From positions 292,449,065 through 292,513,064 of the forward strand of contig OX336395.1 of NCBI GenBank assembly GCA_946902985.2: 64,000 bases of DNA, in the 5' to 3' direction. Made by a program: the position numbers and the translations under genes. Shown here in pieces: positions 20,268 through 32,230 of the stretch. Under the pieces are notes generated by a model. That model was not told where the DNA came from. It did no database searches and worked only from the letters and a program-made list of their open reading frames with translations. Origin of the DNA: Meconema thalassinum. Lineage: Eukaryota > Arthropoda > Insecta > Orthoptera > Tettigoniidae. Numbering within the stretch: the first letter of the stretch is position 1; the number at the start of each line of letters is the position of its first letter.

Positions 20268-21262
20268 TTCATTGTTGTTGTTTGAATCTTCAGTATTTTG
20301 ACTGGTTTCCTGCAGCACTCCACGCTAATCGTTTCATCTCTACATAGCTACCACACCCTACATCCGAGGCAATCTGTTTAACATATTCTAACCTTTCTTT
20401 TCGGCTGCACCAATAGTGCAAGTTTCACTTCCATTGAGCGCCACGCACCAGACAAAGGCTTTCGAAAATGACTTCCTAGTACTTAAATTTATATATTCGA
20501 TGTTAAGATTCCTTTTCTGCAGAAATGCTTTCCTTGCCTGAGCCAACCTACATTTTATGTCCTCTTTGCTTCGTCCATCACTGGTTATTTTGCTTCCTAA
20601 GTAACAGAAGTCTTCTACTTCCTTTAGCTTTTCACCTGCCAATTTGATGTCCATAGAGGTTTCTGATTTCTTTCGGCTGGATTACAATATTTTTGTTTTA
20701 CATTATTTATTAATTTTCATCATGAATTCTTTCCTCAAGACCACTTAAGAACTCATTCAAATCCTCTGGTGTGTCGGCTAAGGTGAATATGTCATCAGTA
20801 AATCTCAGAGTTGGAATTATTTCTCCTTGAATCTTTACTCCCACTTTGAATTTTCATCCAATTTCCTGCATTGCCTGTTTAATGTAAAGATTGAAAAGTA
20901 TGGGTGATAAGTTGCAGCCTTGCCTTACCCTTTTCTGAATACCAGCTTCTCTCTCATGTCCTTCGGCTCGAATGACTGCTGTCTGGTTTCTGTATAGATT
21001 TTAGATCACCCTCCTATCCCTGTACTTTATTCCAATCGTTTTCAAAATGTCAAACAACTTACTCCAATCAACGTTATCAAAAGCCTTTTCTAAGTCTACA
21101 AATGCCATGAACTTTCTCTTATCCTTCCTTATTCTAGCTTCCAAAATCAGCCTAAGACTTAGTACAGCTTCCCTTGTTTCTACGTTCTCCTGAAGCCAAA
21201 CTGGTCTTGACCCAACTCTGTTTCTGTCTGTCCTTGCATCCTCTTGTAAACTAGCATGTACT
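20268..21262 (-). pseudogene. RTE-class reverse transcriptase fragment
   Basis: The minus strand encodes the palm domain: AFVDLEKAFDNVDW (motif A), RQGCNLSPILFNLYI (motif B) and LRFTDDIFTLADTPEDL (motif C, with both aspartates but T where A is usual). The YLGSKITSDGRSKEDIKC block and the C-terminus follow. About 260 bp of the C-terminal part is deleted near 20390, and in-frame stops occur (for example between the RVI and NLYRNQ blocks). The 3' tail is a TTG/CAA run at about 20272. It would have copied its own RNA at a nicked target, and is inactive now. Confidence 0.85.
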
Positions 21263-21733
21263 AATTACAAAACCGTGGGATCGGGTAGCACCCGATGCTG
21301 TCATAGCTTGATTACAAACTCAGCTGGCAAAATACCTTACTTGAGAGAGTTAAGATTTGTGGTGAAGTACTGTAGGCTATCTCGTATCACGTGAACATGG
21401 TTAGGTATGGAACAAAACATCGAATTTCCATAGGGGAAACTTTATCTTCTCAAGAAGAAGTCCTCCAGTGAATGTATTCGTAAGTTATAGCGCCGTATGA
21501 TTTTTATTTGTGGGGAACCTCAAACAAAAGGCCTACAGAGACAATCCGCGTACTCTGGAGGCTCTTCTGAACGAAATAACTGCACTGATACGAAATTACA
21601 GCGAGTGTACCAAAACTTCGTACGTCGGTGCAATGTGTGTTAGACAATTGACACCATTTCCAGCAACAAGTCTGAAATTCGTCCAAGTATTAATGATTAT
21701 TAAATACGATAAAAAGTGTAAATGTGTAAGTAC
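21263..21733. other. unassigned sequence
   Basis: Nothing recognised. Short frames here lack a known domain. Confidence 0.45.
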
Positions 21734-21831
21734 AGGGTCATTATCTATGAGCGCCCCGATAAACACAAGCTAAGCCAGCTTTGACCGCACTGTGCCAACG
21801 ATAGACTTTTTCAAAGAATTCAAGTGTGAAC

Positions 21832-22065
21832 TTTTGGACCATCTGCCGTTTAGTCCAAACCAGCACTGAATGATTTTCGCCTTTTTCGAGAATTGAAGGT
21901 ATGGTTGGGTGGCAACGCCTCGCCAAGAAGGAAACGTTTCAGGATACTATCCACCTCAGTGGCGGCAGATATTTTTTCTGAAGGCATTGGAAACGATAAG
22001 ACAAATGTTTCAATCGTTTTGGCGATTATGTTGAGACATCAGAATAAAACAAGCAAACATTTAGT
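21832..22065 (+). pseudogene. mariner transposase C-terminal relic
   Basis: Alternating frames read FDHLPFSPNQH, then an AFFE and VWLGG block, then VAADIFSEGI, corresponding to the DHPPYSPDLAPSDFHLF...WLGG...AAEFFEEGI region of SETMAR-like transposases. At least two frameshifts are needed and the third catalytic aspartate region is degraded. A terminal motif ACAGGGTCATTATCTATG at 21734 resembles the TIR of the element at 34.2 kb. Confidence 0.65.
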
Positions 22066-22283
22066 AGTAAAATCAGATTGGTATGTCAATCTGTTATTTT
22101 TATACAGTCCATCGGAACTTGGAAAAAGAACTAGCCTTACAGTAGTCGCATATGATGTGTAACATCTGACATGTTATCCTACTATGAAACATGAAGGATT
22201 CCTTCGTGTTATTACCATCGGTAAGTTCTCATTACTATTATTTCTGCAATAACTACTTGTAAAACTCCAGTGACAAATCCTTT

Positions 22284-22800
22284 CAGCAAATATGATATAA
22301 TAGTGCTGTATTTTGGCCGACAGTACCTCGAGTGCTTACATTAAATAAGAATACAGCAAAGGTAGTAAGATTTAATAAATCATAATTAATTTCAGCAAAT
22401 ATGATATAATGAATATTTTCACACCAAAGAACGACAACTTGAAGATAATTCATTGTAGGAATTTCTTTAATGGGGCCTCCAAATCTTGAAGTAAACCGTA
22501 TGAGATTTACATTCCACATAGCCAAATGGCCGACAGTACGTCGTTGTACCAATCTCTGCCACCGCGCGCTACTTGTAAAACTCTTGTTCCAAGTCCTTTC
22601 AGCAAATATGATTTAATGAACATTTTCACACCAAAGAGCGATTACTTGAAGATGATTTATTGTAGGAATTTCTTTAATGGGGCCTCCAATCCTTGAAGTA
22701 AACCGTATGCTATATGCATTCCACATAGCCACATGGCCGACAGTACCTCGAGTGCTTACGTTAAATAAGAATACAGCAAAAGTAGTGTACCCGTTCGTCC
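22284..22800. repeat. ~207-bp tandem repeat, two and a half units
   Basis: CAGCAAATATGATATAATGA at 22393 and CAGCAAATATGATTTAATGA at 22600 begin units sharing ATTGTAGGAATTTCTTTAAT and CATTCCACATAGCC. A deleted unit starts at 22284. Another copy is at 27355-27545. On the minus strand all units keep one open frame with AMWN and GGPIKEIPT, which may simply reflect DNA similarity. Confidence 0.75.
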
Positions 22801-25800
22801 TGGGGATGCGATGACCCATCTGCTATTACATCGCATTCCTGGAGTTCCAGGACAGAGCGGAGTTAAATGAACCTCTAGTCAAATAAGGAATGTGTCGGAA
22901 ATTCAGCTGAGTTATCGAAAAAGCAGTGGGTGACACGAGACAAAGTATCTCTAGGGTCGTTACGGGCTTAAGTTTAATAAAAAAATGCAAATATAAATGG
23001 GCGCCATCAACTGAATTCCTAGCAAACCACCTCCTTTCCGGTTAAGCCTTAATCAAGACAAGGAAAGAAAAAGGAAAATCACATCATCATCAGATCACAA
23101 CTAAGATAAAAACAAATTTATTTCACTTTGATAGTCAGTCAGACATTTTAAATATTCATCCTACCTGAGAGCATGGTCGAATGCCAACGTTAAATTGTCA
23201 TTGTCCAAAAATCGAACCATCTCTTTTCTAATCAAAAATATTTCATCCACATAAAACGTAAAAAATCTCTAAAGTTCTCTTGGGTTCTCAGGATCACTGT
23301 AGCACTATGTCTTTCGTCACTGACATTTGTGAAACCTGAGACCTAATTTCTCTTTAATTTAACATCATGAATGTGGATTTGAAAAAATTATTAATCTGTC
23401 TAAACATACACATATTATAATCACATATTTTAAACATCACGTAATTTATGGCTTGCATGGCATAATTCAAATGTTAAATATGTTCGAAAATGCTCCTAAA
23501 CATCGAATAATTAATTTACACTATTTACACTGTCATTAATAATTGCTTGTTCGTGAATTACAGAAAATCCACTGCTCATTGGTCACATCATCATCATCAT
23601 CAAAGTTAAATATTTCTCACATTAATTCTCATCTCAAAATTCAACATATTCCTGTCAGAATCATTAACTCATCACCATTAAATCATTAATATAAATTGTT
23701 TAATTCCTCAACTCAAGTTGCAATTCCTCAAATCATATCTCAATTAAATTTATTTAATTCCATATAAATTCATTAATCATCAGCTTCTTTAATTAATTAT
23801 CACCTTCTAATTCAGTTATTCGTCATATATCCAATCATCTATTAATTTATTTAAATCAGTTTATTTATCCAATCTTTAATTCATCCATTTATTTAATTCA
23901 TTGATTTATTCCAAAATTAAATTTATCAATTTATTTAAATTTTATTCTTCTGGTTATTTAGATTTTCATTATTTCATCTAGTCGTTCTGATTTTTATTTC
24001 ATTAGGTCAGATCATTAATATGCTTAAATTTCAGATTATTATTTCATCAATTATTATTATCAGAAAATCTTGTATTATCAACTTCTTTTATTTGTTTAAT
24101 TTCCTAACAAATTGTTTAATATGGTTTATAGAACGTTGTCTTACAGTTTTATCACTTCCAAGTTATATCTCGAATTTAATTATCATGCCAAAAAATATTA
24201 TTGCCTTCACGACATCACGTTGGATCTGACTATCCACAACGACATTATATATCCCCAATTCTTCAAATATCACCTTTGAATACCACAATTATTCCACAAA
24301 ACTCCATAAACATTCAGCACATACATCATGAATCTCAACAATTACGCTAGACTGGGTTCGACAACCTCATGTCTGCCTCAAAATACATTAGCAACATTGC
24401 AACTATCACTTGGCAACTTCTACAAAATGCCTATCACAAACTTCACTTAACCATGTTGCATGATCTACAAAAAATATATAACTGGCTTCAAATTATCAAC
24501 GCACACAATCTCCAATAACTGTAATTAATCTGATCACATCTAGACAACTTCTTAAACAATTAGAAAAAAATATTACCTTAGTAATTCAAGATCTGCTTTC
24601 AAACAGCATAAATTCTCTTACAATTCTCATAATTCACATCACAGAAAAACACCAATGTGCTATAATTTCTCATATCAAAATCTGCAATACTAATCTGCCT
24701 TAAAATAAAACTGACCATTAATGATTCATCTTACAAGATTCAATTACTTTAAATCCTTCTCAAAGGTATCAAACACAATTATAAAAATCATCAAAAGCAT
24801 CAGCTGTACCAGCTGTTAAACTGAAATCCCGGTCAATGCATGTGAGATTTTCGAAGTGAAATGCCATGTCCTGTGGTTCGGATTCCACGTAAAAAGGAGG
24901 TCCCGTGGCTCATAATCACAAGATTCACGGTCACGTAAAACTACAATCTTCCTTCCTTCCTTTGTTAAACTGAAAGTACTCTCAAAAGAGTATAGCAACA
25001 AAATATTGGATTGGCAAACAAGAATTACAAAAGTAACCCTGCTGACATTTATCTTTACTTTATTTAACAAAATTTCGACTGATATGTGACTAATAGTTCC
25101 TTGTTTGATTCTCTTACAATCTCATGTACACTCGGATGATAAAAATGAGTCCCTCAATGGCAAGTAAGATGAGTAACCACCGTACAATCGTATAAATACG
25201 AAAGACCTTGCCCCGTCGACTAACATGATAGTGCCCTGAACGATGGGTAAGATGAGTAACCACCATACAATCGTATACATACGAAAGACCCCATCTCGAA
25301 GACTGAATGAGTGAATGTACCAGATCGGAATCAACAAGTCTCTAGTTGTCATATAAAAGCGATATTCATTCACTAAAGTGAATAACATCTTAATATCTCC
25401 AAACAATCCAATGGAAAAAATCCCTACTGATGAATAATACACACTCGCTAGTATGCAATGAACTGACGAAGTAATATAGATAATCAATTGCAGATCACGA
25501 GTTCGAAATACTCGTCACACAAAAAAAACTATTCATGAAAACTATCCTTACTGGAAAAATGTCTAAAAGACCAAACATCTGCTTAATAAAGCCAACCAAT
25601 GGTGAGAATATCGTATAATGATGCCTGCCATATCATATGGTCACGCCATATTCTAGCAAAAATTTGAAGCATATAAAGTCAAAGCCATGTCTAAACAATC
25701 GTATCACTCCTATTAGAAAAATATACATGTGTGCCCAGTATTCATGAAAATAATCGTATCAGGAAGTTATAACTCTTACAGTACCTTCTCATAATCAGCT

Positions 25801-27330
25801 GTTATTAAATTTCAAAGATCGTCGATTTTCCTTATGTAATGAATTTCTCGAAAGATCGGCCTGCATATCATTCCACCCACGCAATGACGATTGCCTTCAA
25901 AATCCCAAGTGAATCAGCTGGTAGACCTCCTCCTCGTCAGGAATCGAATCCATCGCTCTGTGGTGCCATCGCGTCTCTGTCTGCGTTTACTCCGACATGA
26001 TGAACTTCTGGTTATCCATAGCGGATATTGTCCAAATCCTCACGAAGAAGTTCATAGAAACAGCGGACCCCCTATTCCTCTTCTACGTTACGCCACTGTT
26101 CCATACAATGTTCAGTTTGAGTGTTGAAAGTTAAATTTCCACAGCGGTTTAGTCTCACTTGTAGAAAATAAAATTGTTTCATGAGAGTGTCTAATTTTAT
26201 GAAACACCCTGTAGCTGTGTTCGTACTCGGTAATTCATAACACTGCATAAGAAAGAATTGCATTAATGCACGAGCCTATGTTCCTAAGTGCATATGCTTA
26301 TAACATTTCATTTGCTTAAAATCGTTAATGTTATTTGGAATGCGTTATGAGCTGCATCGTCGTAATGTCATTGAAAAACTATGTTCAGTTGAAGTTCACA
26401 GTTGCAGTATCTCGTAACTATCTGCCTTTACAATTCAAATGCTGAATAAACGTTCCAACTCAATGTTGTAATGAAGTTCAGCTTCTGTCATAATGCTTGC
26501 GTATAGAATTGGAAATAACCCGCTCGTCCCTACTGCAATGCTATAATAATCTCCGCCTAAAGCTGGCCTCGCCATGTCGCTCTGATATGCTGTTTTGCGT
26601 TGAAATGCAGCTTGGAATAAAGTTCTCCAACTACTCGTTTTACTGTGCTGTTCTAAACCCCGGCCTTCTCATGCGGCTCGACCCGTACAGCTGGTTCGGT
26701 AACCGGTCTTCACGCTGCCTACTGCGGATGTCCGCCCGGCTCACTGACCTACTTTTCGTTCGCTGCTTGGTGAAGTTAAAACTGTCGCTTTCACTTTCCG
26801 TGACAAAACTGTTCGCTGCGCGACCTTTACCATACGCTTGGCGTGTGCTACTCAGCTCGCTGTACTGGACTCTCTTGCTAACAGAGCTTGACTGCTTGGC
26901 TCACTGAGCTCGACTGACTGTCTCTGGACTGCATTGACCCTTACCTGCCTGGCGCAGTCATGTGACGTTCTCCCCACCTCTGTGGTCTTGCGTCACAAAT
27001 ATAATCTCGAACCCCGATCATCTCGGCTATTAAGTTATAAAATAACTTAAGGGTTATCTGACTTCCTACAAATAATTACCACATATAATGCATGTTATAT
27101 CTCCTCTTCTGAGATGTTTAAATACCATGTTCCATATAGATCTTAATAAAGCTTCATATTTCCATCCATAATTACATCTGATTGACTGCGGTCAGCGCCT
27201 TCTTAATCCTAGACCTTCTACGTCATCTTGACATTCCTCTTGACTCGATCTGAGCGCTATCTTTTCATAACTCTTCCTAAAATCTCAACTACGGCTTAAT
27301 GTCTGCTGGCGTAGCCGATAGCCTCAACTA
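22801..27330. other. AT-rich stretch without recognisable genes
   Basis: I see no domain-bearing frame. About 23560-24260 is low-complexity AATT/CATC-rich DNA. 24837-24950 repeats 6510-6610. The segment AGATGAGTAACCACCGTACA (about 25166) recurs at about 25248 as a local ~82-bp duplication. GAAACACCCTGTA at 26203 resembles the right end of the 2196-6418 element but has no left partner. Confidence 0.5.
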
Positions 27331-27354
27331 GGTATCGGGTACAGTAGTAAGATT

Positions 27355-27545
27355 TAATAAATCATTGTTTTCAGTAAATATGATACAATGAATATTTTCA
27401 CACCAAAGAACGACAACTTGAAGATAATTCATTGTAGGAATTTCTTTAATGGGGCCTCCAAACCTTGGAGTAAACCGTATACGATTTACATTCCACATAG
27501 CCACATAGCCGACAGTACGTCGTTGTACCAATCTCCGCCATCGCG
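27355..27545. repeat. dispersed unit of the 22.3-kb tandem repeat
   Basis: It shares CACCAAAGAACGACAACTTG, ATTGTAGGAATTTCTTTAAT and GACAGTACGTCGTTGTACCA with the 22.39-kb unit in the same orientation. A C-run (27590-27598) follows. Confidence 0.75.
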
Positions 27546-27750
27546 GGCGGTCATTGTTTCCGTCCCATTTCCGTCCCTTTTAAAAAATCACCCCCCCCAA
27601 AAAAATATACAGCAACCGAGTAGAAAGATATCCCACATTAAAAATATCCAGCGACCGAGCGGAAAGATGTTATACATTAAAAACAGCCTTCGTATGTGGC
27701 GAGTGTGAAATGTATTTGGTTTCCTTTAATACCGATATTGCACATTAATA

Positions 27751-28262
27751 GTACATAATGCTACGAGCCTATAATGGCAGTAATTAAGATAAGAGTATGT
27801 TTATAAAACGAGCGTATGCGAGTTTTATAATTTCCATACGAGTGTATTAATTACCATTATAGGCGAGTTGCATACGACTGTTTATGTTCGACGATAATTA
27901 TTATAACTATATTATGTTCAAACATAAATATTCATAAATACCTGTCGAGATTTCACCAATTTTTATGCACTGAACAGAGCGCATGGGACGCAGAGAATAC
28001 CGGTACCTTGTATTTGACCTTGGCCTCCACGATTACCCCACTATGATACTAGGCCACGCAGTGAAATTTAAATTAGAAGGCCTTGGAACTCAGCGCAGGT
28101 GCGATGCTATCATTACCTACTTGGTCACACACCTGTTCCTTGAGCTCTGATTGGTGTGAGAAACTGTTTCATAATGAAAACTTGTTCTATAATGAGCCTC
28201 ATTATACAGCAGTACAGTTTTCTGACATATAATATTTACATTTCGCCAGGGTCGAACATAAT
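27751..28262 (+). mobile_element. M-family MITE, copy 1 of tandem pair
   Basis: It runs from CATAATGCTACGAGCCTATA to GGGTCGAACATA. It has the 5' foldback, CTGTCGAGATTTC and a palindromic ATAATGAGCCTCATTAT near the 3' end. Its uninterrupted centre gives the empty site for the element at 13231-15020. Confidence 0.78.
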
Positions 28263-28764
28263 AGTTCATTATGCAACGAGCCTATAATGGTAATAATTAA
28301 GACACGAATATGTTTATAAAACGAGCGTAGGCGAGTTTTATAATTTCCATACGAGTGTATTAATTACCATTATAGGCGAGTTGCATACGACTGTTTATAT
28401 TCGACGATAATTATAACTTTATTATATGTTTTAACATAAATATTCATAAATATCTGTGGGAATCAGTTAGTGAACAGGGCGCGCTGGCTTTGCTGACTGA
28501 ACAGAGCGCATGCGTGGGTCAAGGCACTCCGAAAGCAGATACCATTCACTTTGCTTGCCAACACGGAACACCTATTGTTTAGAGTGGATTTTGAGCGCAT
28601 GCGCGAAGGTATCCTTACCTAATTGGTCACACAAGTGTTTCTTGAGCTCTGATTGGTGGGAGAAACTGTTTCATAATGAAAAATAGTGTTATAATGAGCC
28701 TCATTATGATACAGTTTTTTGACACATAATGCTTACTTACATTTCGACATCGTCGAACATAAGT
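28263..28764 (+). mobile_element. M-family MITE, copy 2 of tandem pair
   Basis: It begins directly after copy 1 (ATAGTTCATTATGCAACGAG) and ends ATCGTCGAACATAA. The junction leaves no spacer beyond the shared edge bases. Central sequence differs, with GAACAGGGCGCGCTGGC. Confidence 0.78.
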
Positions 28765-29224
28765 AATTTACGTCACTGTTTTAATCTTTTCTTGATATCT
28801 GCTCAGTTATATATATCTGCCTATTAGGCATATTCATTTTAGTATCTAGATATATGGAACCTATTTTAGGTGGCTAGAACATTACCTTTTAGAGCCTGAA
28901 CTTCCGCTGTTTAGCGATAACATATCATTTAAACTGTATTCCAAAGTTTCATACGTTCTTTCCCAATTCCTCTCACCGCGGTGTGGTCATATTCCAGCTA
29001 AAATAAGAAGTAATCCTAATAATACGTGTGTACTTGGGTTTCAGTACGTCCTGTTTATTGCACCAGCCTCTGTGAAAGTGAGAAGTGAGCCGCTCTTCCA
29101 CTGCTAGCGCTGTAAATATTTGGGGTTTGCCACATCCTGCCGTATCTTTTGACGGCAACCAATTGTGTCATCGCCATGTCCCCTCCCCTAGCTTATACAC
29201 ACATTCCCGTATTTTTTGTTTGTT
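28765..29224. other. unassigned sequence
   Basis: Nothing recognised here. Confidence 0.45.
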
Positions 29225-29297
29225 CCTTAGTTTAGGGGCTGCGACAACGCGGTCATGAAGCCCCGTGCACTTTGGGTGTGTGTAGAATCTGTCTGAT

Positions 29298-29633
29298 GAA
29301 AAATGAAAATCCACAGCCTGCTTCCAGTCTCCGACCGGGTCAGGAATGGAATGAGTGAAGCCCCCATCTAGCGGCGAGGATATGGACTGTGCCGGCTGCC
29401 GAGGCCTGACGCACTCCTCCGGGGCAATGATTAAATGAATGACAGATGAAATGAAATGATAGTGGAGAGTGTTGCTGGAATGAAATTTTGACAGGGAAAA
29501 CCGGAGTACCCGGAGAAAAACCTGTCTGCCTCCGTTTTGTCCAGCACAGATCTCACATGGAGTGACCGGGATTTGAACCACGGACCCAGCGGTGAGAGGC
29601 CAGCGTGCTGCCGCCTAAGCCACGGAGGCTTTT
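29298..29633 (-). mobile_element. S2 SINE inserted in S1
   Basis: The tRNA-like head is at the right, with GGATTTGAACCACGGACC (box B) and AAGCCACGGAGGC. The 3' end GAAAATCCACAGCCTGCTTC is at the left. It is flanked by a 12-bp target duplication AATCTGTCTGAT (29286-29297 and 29634-29645). Confidence 0.9.
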
Positions 29634-29695
29634 AATCTGTCTGATAACCGGTGTTAATTGTGATGGCTGTATCAGTGTGTATCTGTTTTTAATTC

Positions 29696-29742
<47 letters not shown>

Positions 29743-30114
29743 TTGTATGGCCTCGGGTGCCGGGTGCAAGCTTTGTTATTTGACACCCAAAAGCGTAGCT
29801 TGCATGTCGAATTTCGTTGTTCCTTGCAGCACTATGAAAGTCAAGAAGGTTAGATATCTAAGCTCCTTGAACACTATAGCGCTTTCTAGTAGAGAAATGA
29901 GGAACTTTGTGTTGGCGGATATTCCCGAGATTAATTTTTCCATTATGAACACGGCCTAATGAATTCAAATGGGTTCTTTAACATGCCAACATCGTATGAC
30001 ATGGTGTCGTAATTTTTGCTGCCTTTCAAAAATCACTTACCACGGCCAGGAGCGAACCTGCAAGCATGGGGGTTAGTAGACCGACACGTTGACCACTCAC
30101 CCACCGTGGCAAGC
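29696..30114 (-). mobile_element. S3 SINE inserted in S1
   Basis: An AAT-repeat tail (29696-29740) is at the left. The body has TATGGCCTCGGGTGCCGGGT and TAGCGCTTTCTAGTAGAGAA. The head has GAGCGAACCTGCAAGC and CCACTCACCCACCGTGGC. It is flanked by the 8-bp duplication TTTAATTC (29688-29695 and 30115-30122). Confidence 0.9.
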
Positions 30115-30490
30115 TTTAATTCAAGTAAAGACTGCAGACGATTAATTTTTTAAAGTAGTTCCTACTTGCTAAGAAATGCTACCGTCCACGACACCTAGCT
30201 GTGGACGTGGCTACTAAATGCCGTCGCAGTCAGCATCTGGCAGGCGATGGATCTAATATAGCGTTATCAAACTAACCTACAAATTTGTTTCCACAAGTGT
30301 AGTTAGTGGAAGGTTCTTTTTCATGCCTTAAATCTATGACATGGGACCGCCGGCTTTACTTCTCCTCCGAAGGAAGGCATACTGAGGGATTTTTAACGCT
30401 CTTAAAAATCCGACGACTTCGGCCGGGTTTGAACCCGCGATCTTGGGCATGGAAGCTCAGCATGCTACCGACTACTAAGCCGGTTGCTAG

Positions 30491-31384
30491 ATGTTGATTT
30501 AGTGTTAGGCTAAAAGTCGTTCAAAATGTAGATAGTATTTTTTTATTTCTTCTTCTAATGTCTGAAGAGTGTCAATTTATATTTTGAAAATCAGTAATAC
30601 TAACAGAATTTTTATGTCATTAAAAACCTAAAAAGCTACCTAAGTCCAGTTTTAGGTAGATTTCATTAAAAAACTAACTATTGCAATGGGAACCATGTTT
30701 CGACTTCCGGAAAATTTCGACATATCTTCGCGTTTCACATCCCCCAGACCCCAAAACCACCGTCAGTTCAAAAGTTTATATATAATTTATATATATATAT
30801 ATATCAGTTTCTTGTGGACACGATAACTGCCGTAATTTCGCACCAATCTCTTTGATTTTTTTTACCGAATATGTATACCTATAAAATCTCGGTCGAGTTC
30901 GTTACTGGGCTAAATCGGTCGAAGGGGATGAAAATGGGGGGCTTTTTTTTTTCGAAAAAGTGAAATATTGCTATAACTCTCTTAATATGTGAAATATCGA
31001 ATCCGTTCCAAGTTCATACTATGTGTCGGATAAAGCCCAAAAATTTATGTTTGAAGAGTTTTTATAGCACCAACCACTGACCAAAGGGGTGGGAAAAAGT
31101 GGGTTTTTCGGGAAACATTAATCATATCTCTCTTAATAGGCACAATATCAAAACCGTACAAAATGGACAATATTCCCCTAATAATTACCTAAAACTTTTG
31201 TCTAAAAGAATTTTTTATGTGACCCGCCATTACGCCAAGGGATGAGAAAAATGATTTCGGAATTATAAGAAAATGCCAAGAGCTATCAGAGGTTGCCATG
31301 GCAACACTACTAAATTGATGAGGGATGAGCCATCCGACGTTGCCATGACAACGCACTTGCACGAGATCAGATTCAGATTTCAAT
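30491..31384. other. unassigned sequence
   Basis: A short TA microsatellite at about 30777-30804 and otherwise nothing recognised. Confidence 0.45.
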
Positions 31385-31800
31385 CTGACTAAGTGTGAAG
31401 CAGCTTCGGTGACGTAACTGGTAGCATGCTGAACTTCTACGCCCAAGATCGCGGGTTCAAAGCCTGCCAAAGTCGTCGGATTTTCTAAGAGCGCTAAAAA
31501 TCCCTCAGTATGATTTCCTTTGGAGGGGAAGTTCCAACGTTCGTTGCGAGTTGCTGGTTGCGGTGGCATGTAGTAGCCAAGTTCACAGCTAGGTGTCGTT
31601 GACGGTAGTATCTGGTAGCAACATTAGGAACTACTGCTTGAAATTGACTGTCTGCAGTCCTTACCTGAATTACAGACTAATACAGCCATCACAATTCACA
31701 CCGTTTATCAGACAGATTCTACACTCACCCAAAGTACACGGGGTTACATGACCGCGTTGTCGTAGCCCCTAAAATGAGGAACCAACCAAAATCTCTGCGG
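31385..31800 (+). mobile_element. S1 SINE, near full length
   Basis: The head has TCGGTGACGTAACTGGTAGC and GATCGCGGGTTCAAAGCC. The body has TCGTCGGATTTTCTAAGAGC and GTGTCGTTGACGGTAGTATC. The 3' end has ACCGCGTTGTCGTAGCCCC. The central AAAGCCGGCGG block is partly deleted. Confidence 0.8.
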
Positions 31801-32230
31801 GAGATATAATTTTACGTGAAGAAGTAACAGACCGTTACATAGTTACACATCAGTGTCGAAACCTTGCATAAGGACAGTGTGACCACAAGTATAAAAGTGG
31901 ACTCCAAATGACAAGAATGTTACCGTCATCATAAGACAATAAAATGTTTAAAATATGCATAAAATGACGAAAAAACAAAGTTAATTAATCTCCAATTATA
32001 AAATACTTTCTCGCAATAAATTAGGTCTGATCCTTCTACGAAAACCTGCATATTCTGCCTATTTTCGCCTATCCCCAAGCTTGTCCGGTGAAATCTACCT
32101 CCGCCTTCCGGCGTGCCGAGAGTTTTTTTTTTTAAATAGCGGGTGTTCTGCGCTTATATGTTTACCATGGTAACAAGGCTTTCAAAAAGGGTCGTTACTA
32201 TGAATTACATCAAACGTTGTTTCAATAATA
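31801..32230. other. unassigned sequence
   Basis: Nothing recognised here. Confidence 0.45.

Larger units (their letters stand above)
29225..30490 (-). mobile_element. S1 SINE split by two SINE insertions
   Basis: Its 3' end has TTTAGGGGCTGCGACAACGC, the middle is ATAACCGGTGTTAATTGTGA at 29644, and the body and head resume at 30123 with GTAAAGACTGCAGACG and end near 30480 with TTTGAACCCGCGATCTTGGG. The two gaps are precise S2 and S3 insertions with target duplications. Confidence 0.85.

Noticed and set aside
23560..24260. AT-rich block as a possible matrix-attachment site or centromeric DNA
   Set aside because: No regular period or defined motif was seen; composition alone is not evidence.
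26203..26215. Second copy of the 2196-6418 element suggested by GAAACACCCTGTA
   Set aside because: No inverted partner end or shared interior was found nearby; a 13-bp match alone is weak.
26940..26970. TGGCGCAGTC as a possible LTR-retrotransposon primer-binding site, with TGGGCGCCATC near 23000
   Set aside because: No paired LTRs, no gag/pol similarity and no polypurine tract could be identified around these motifs.
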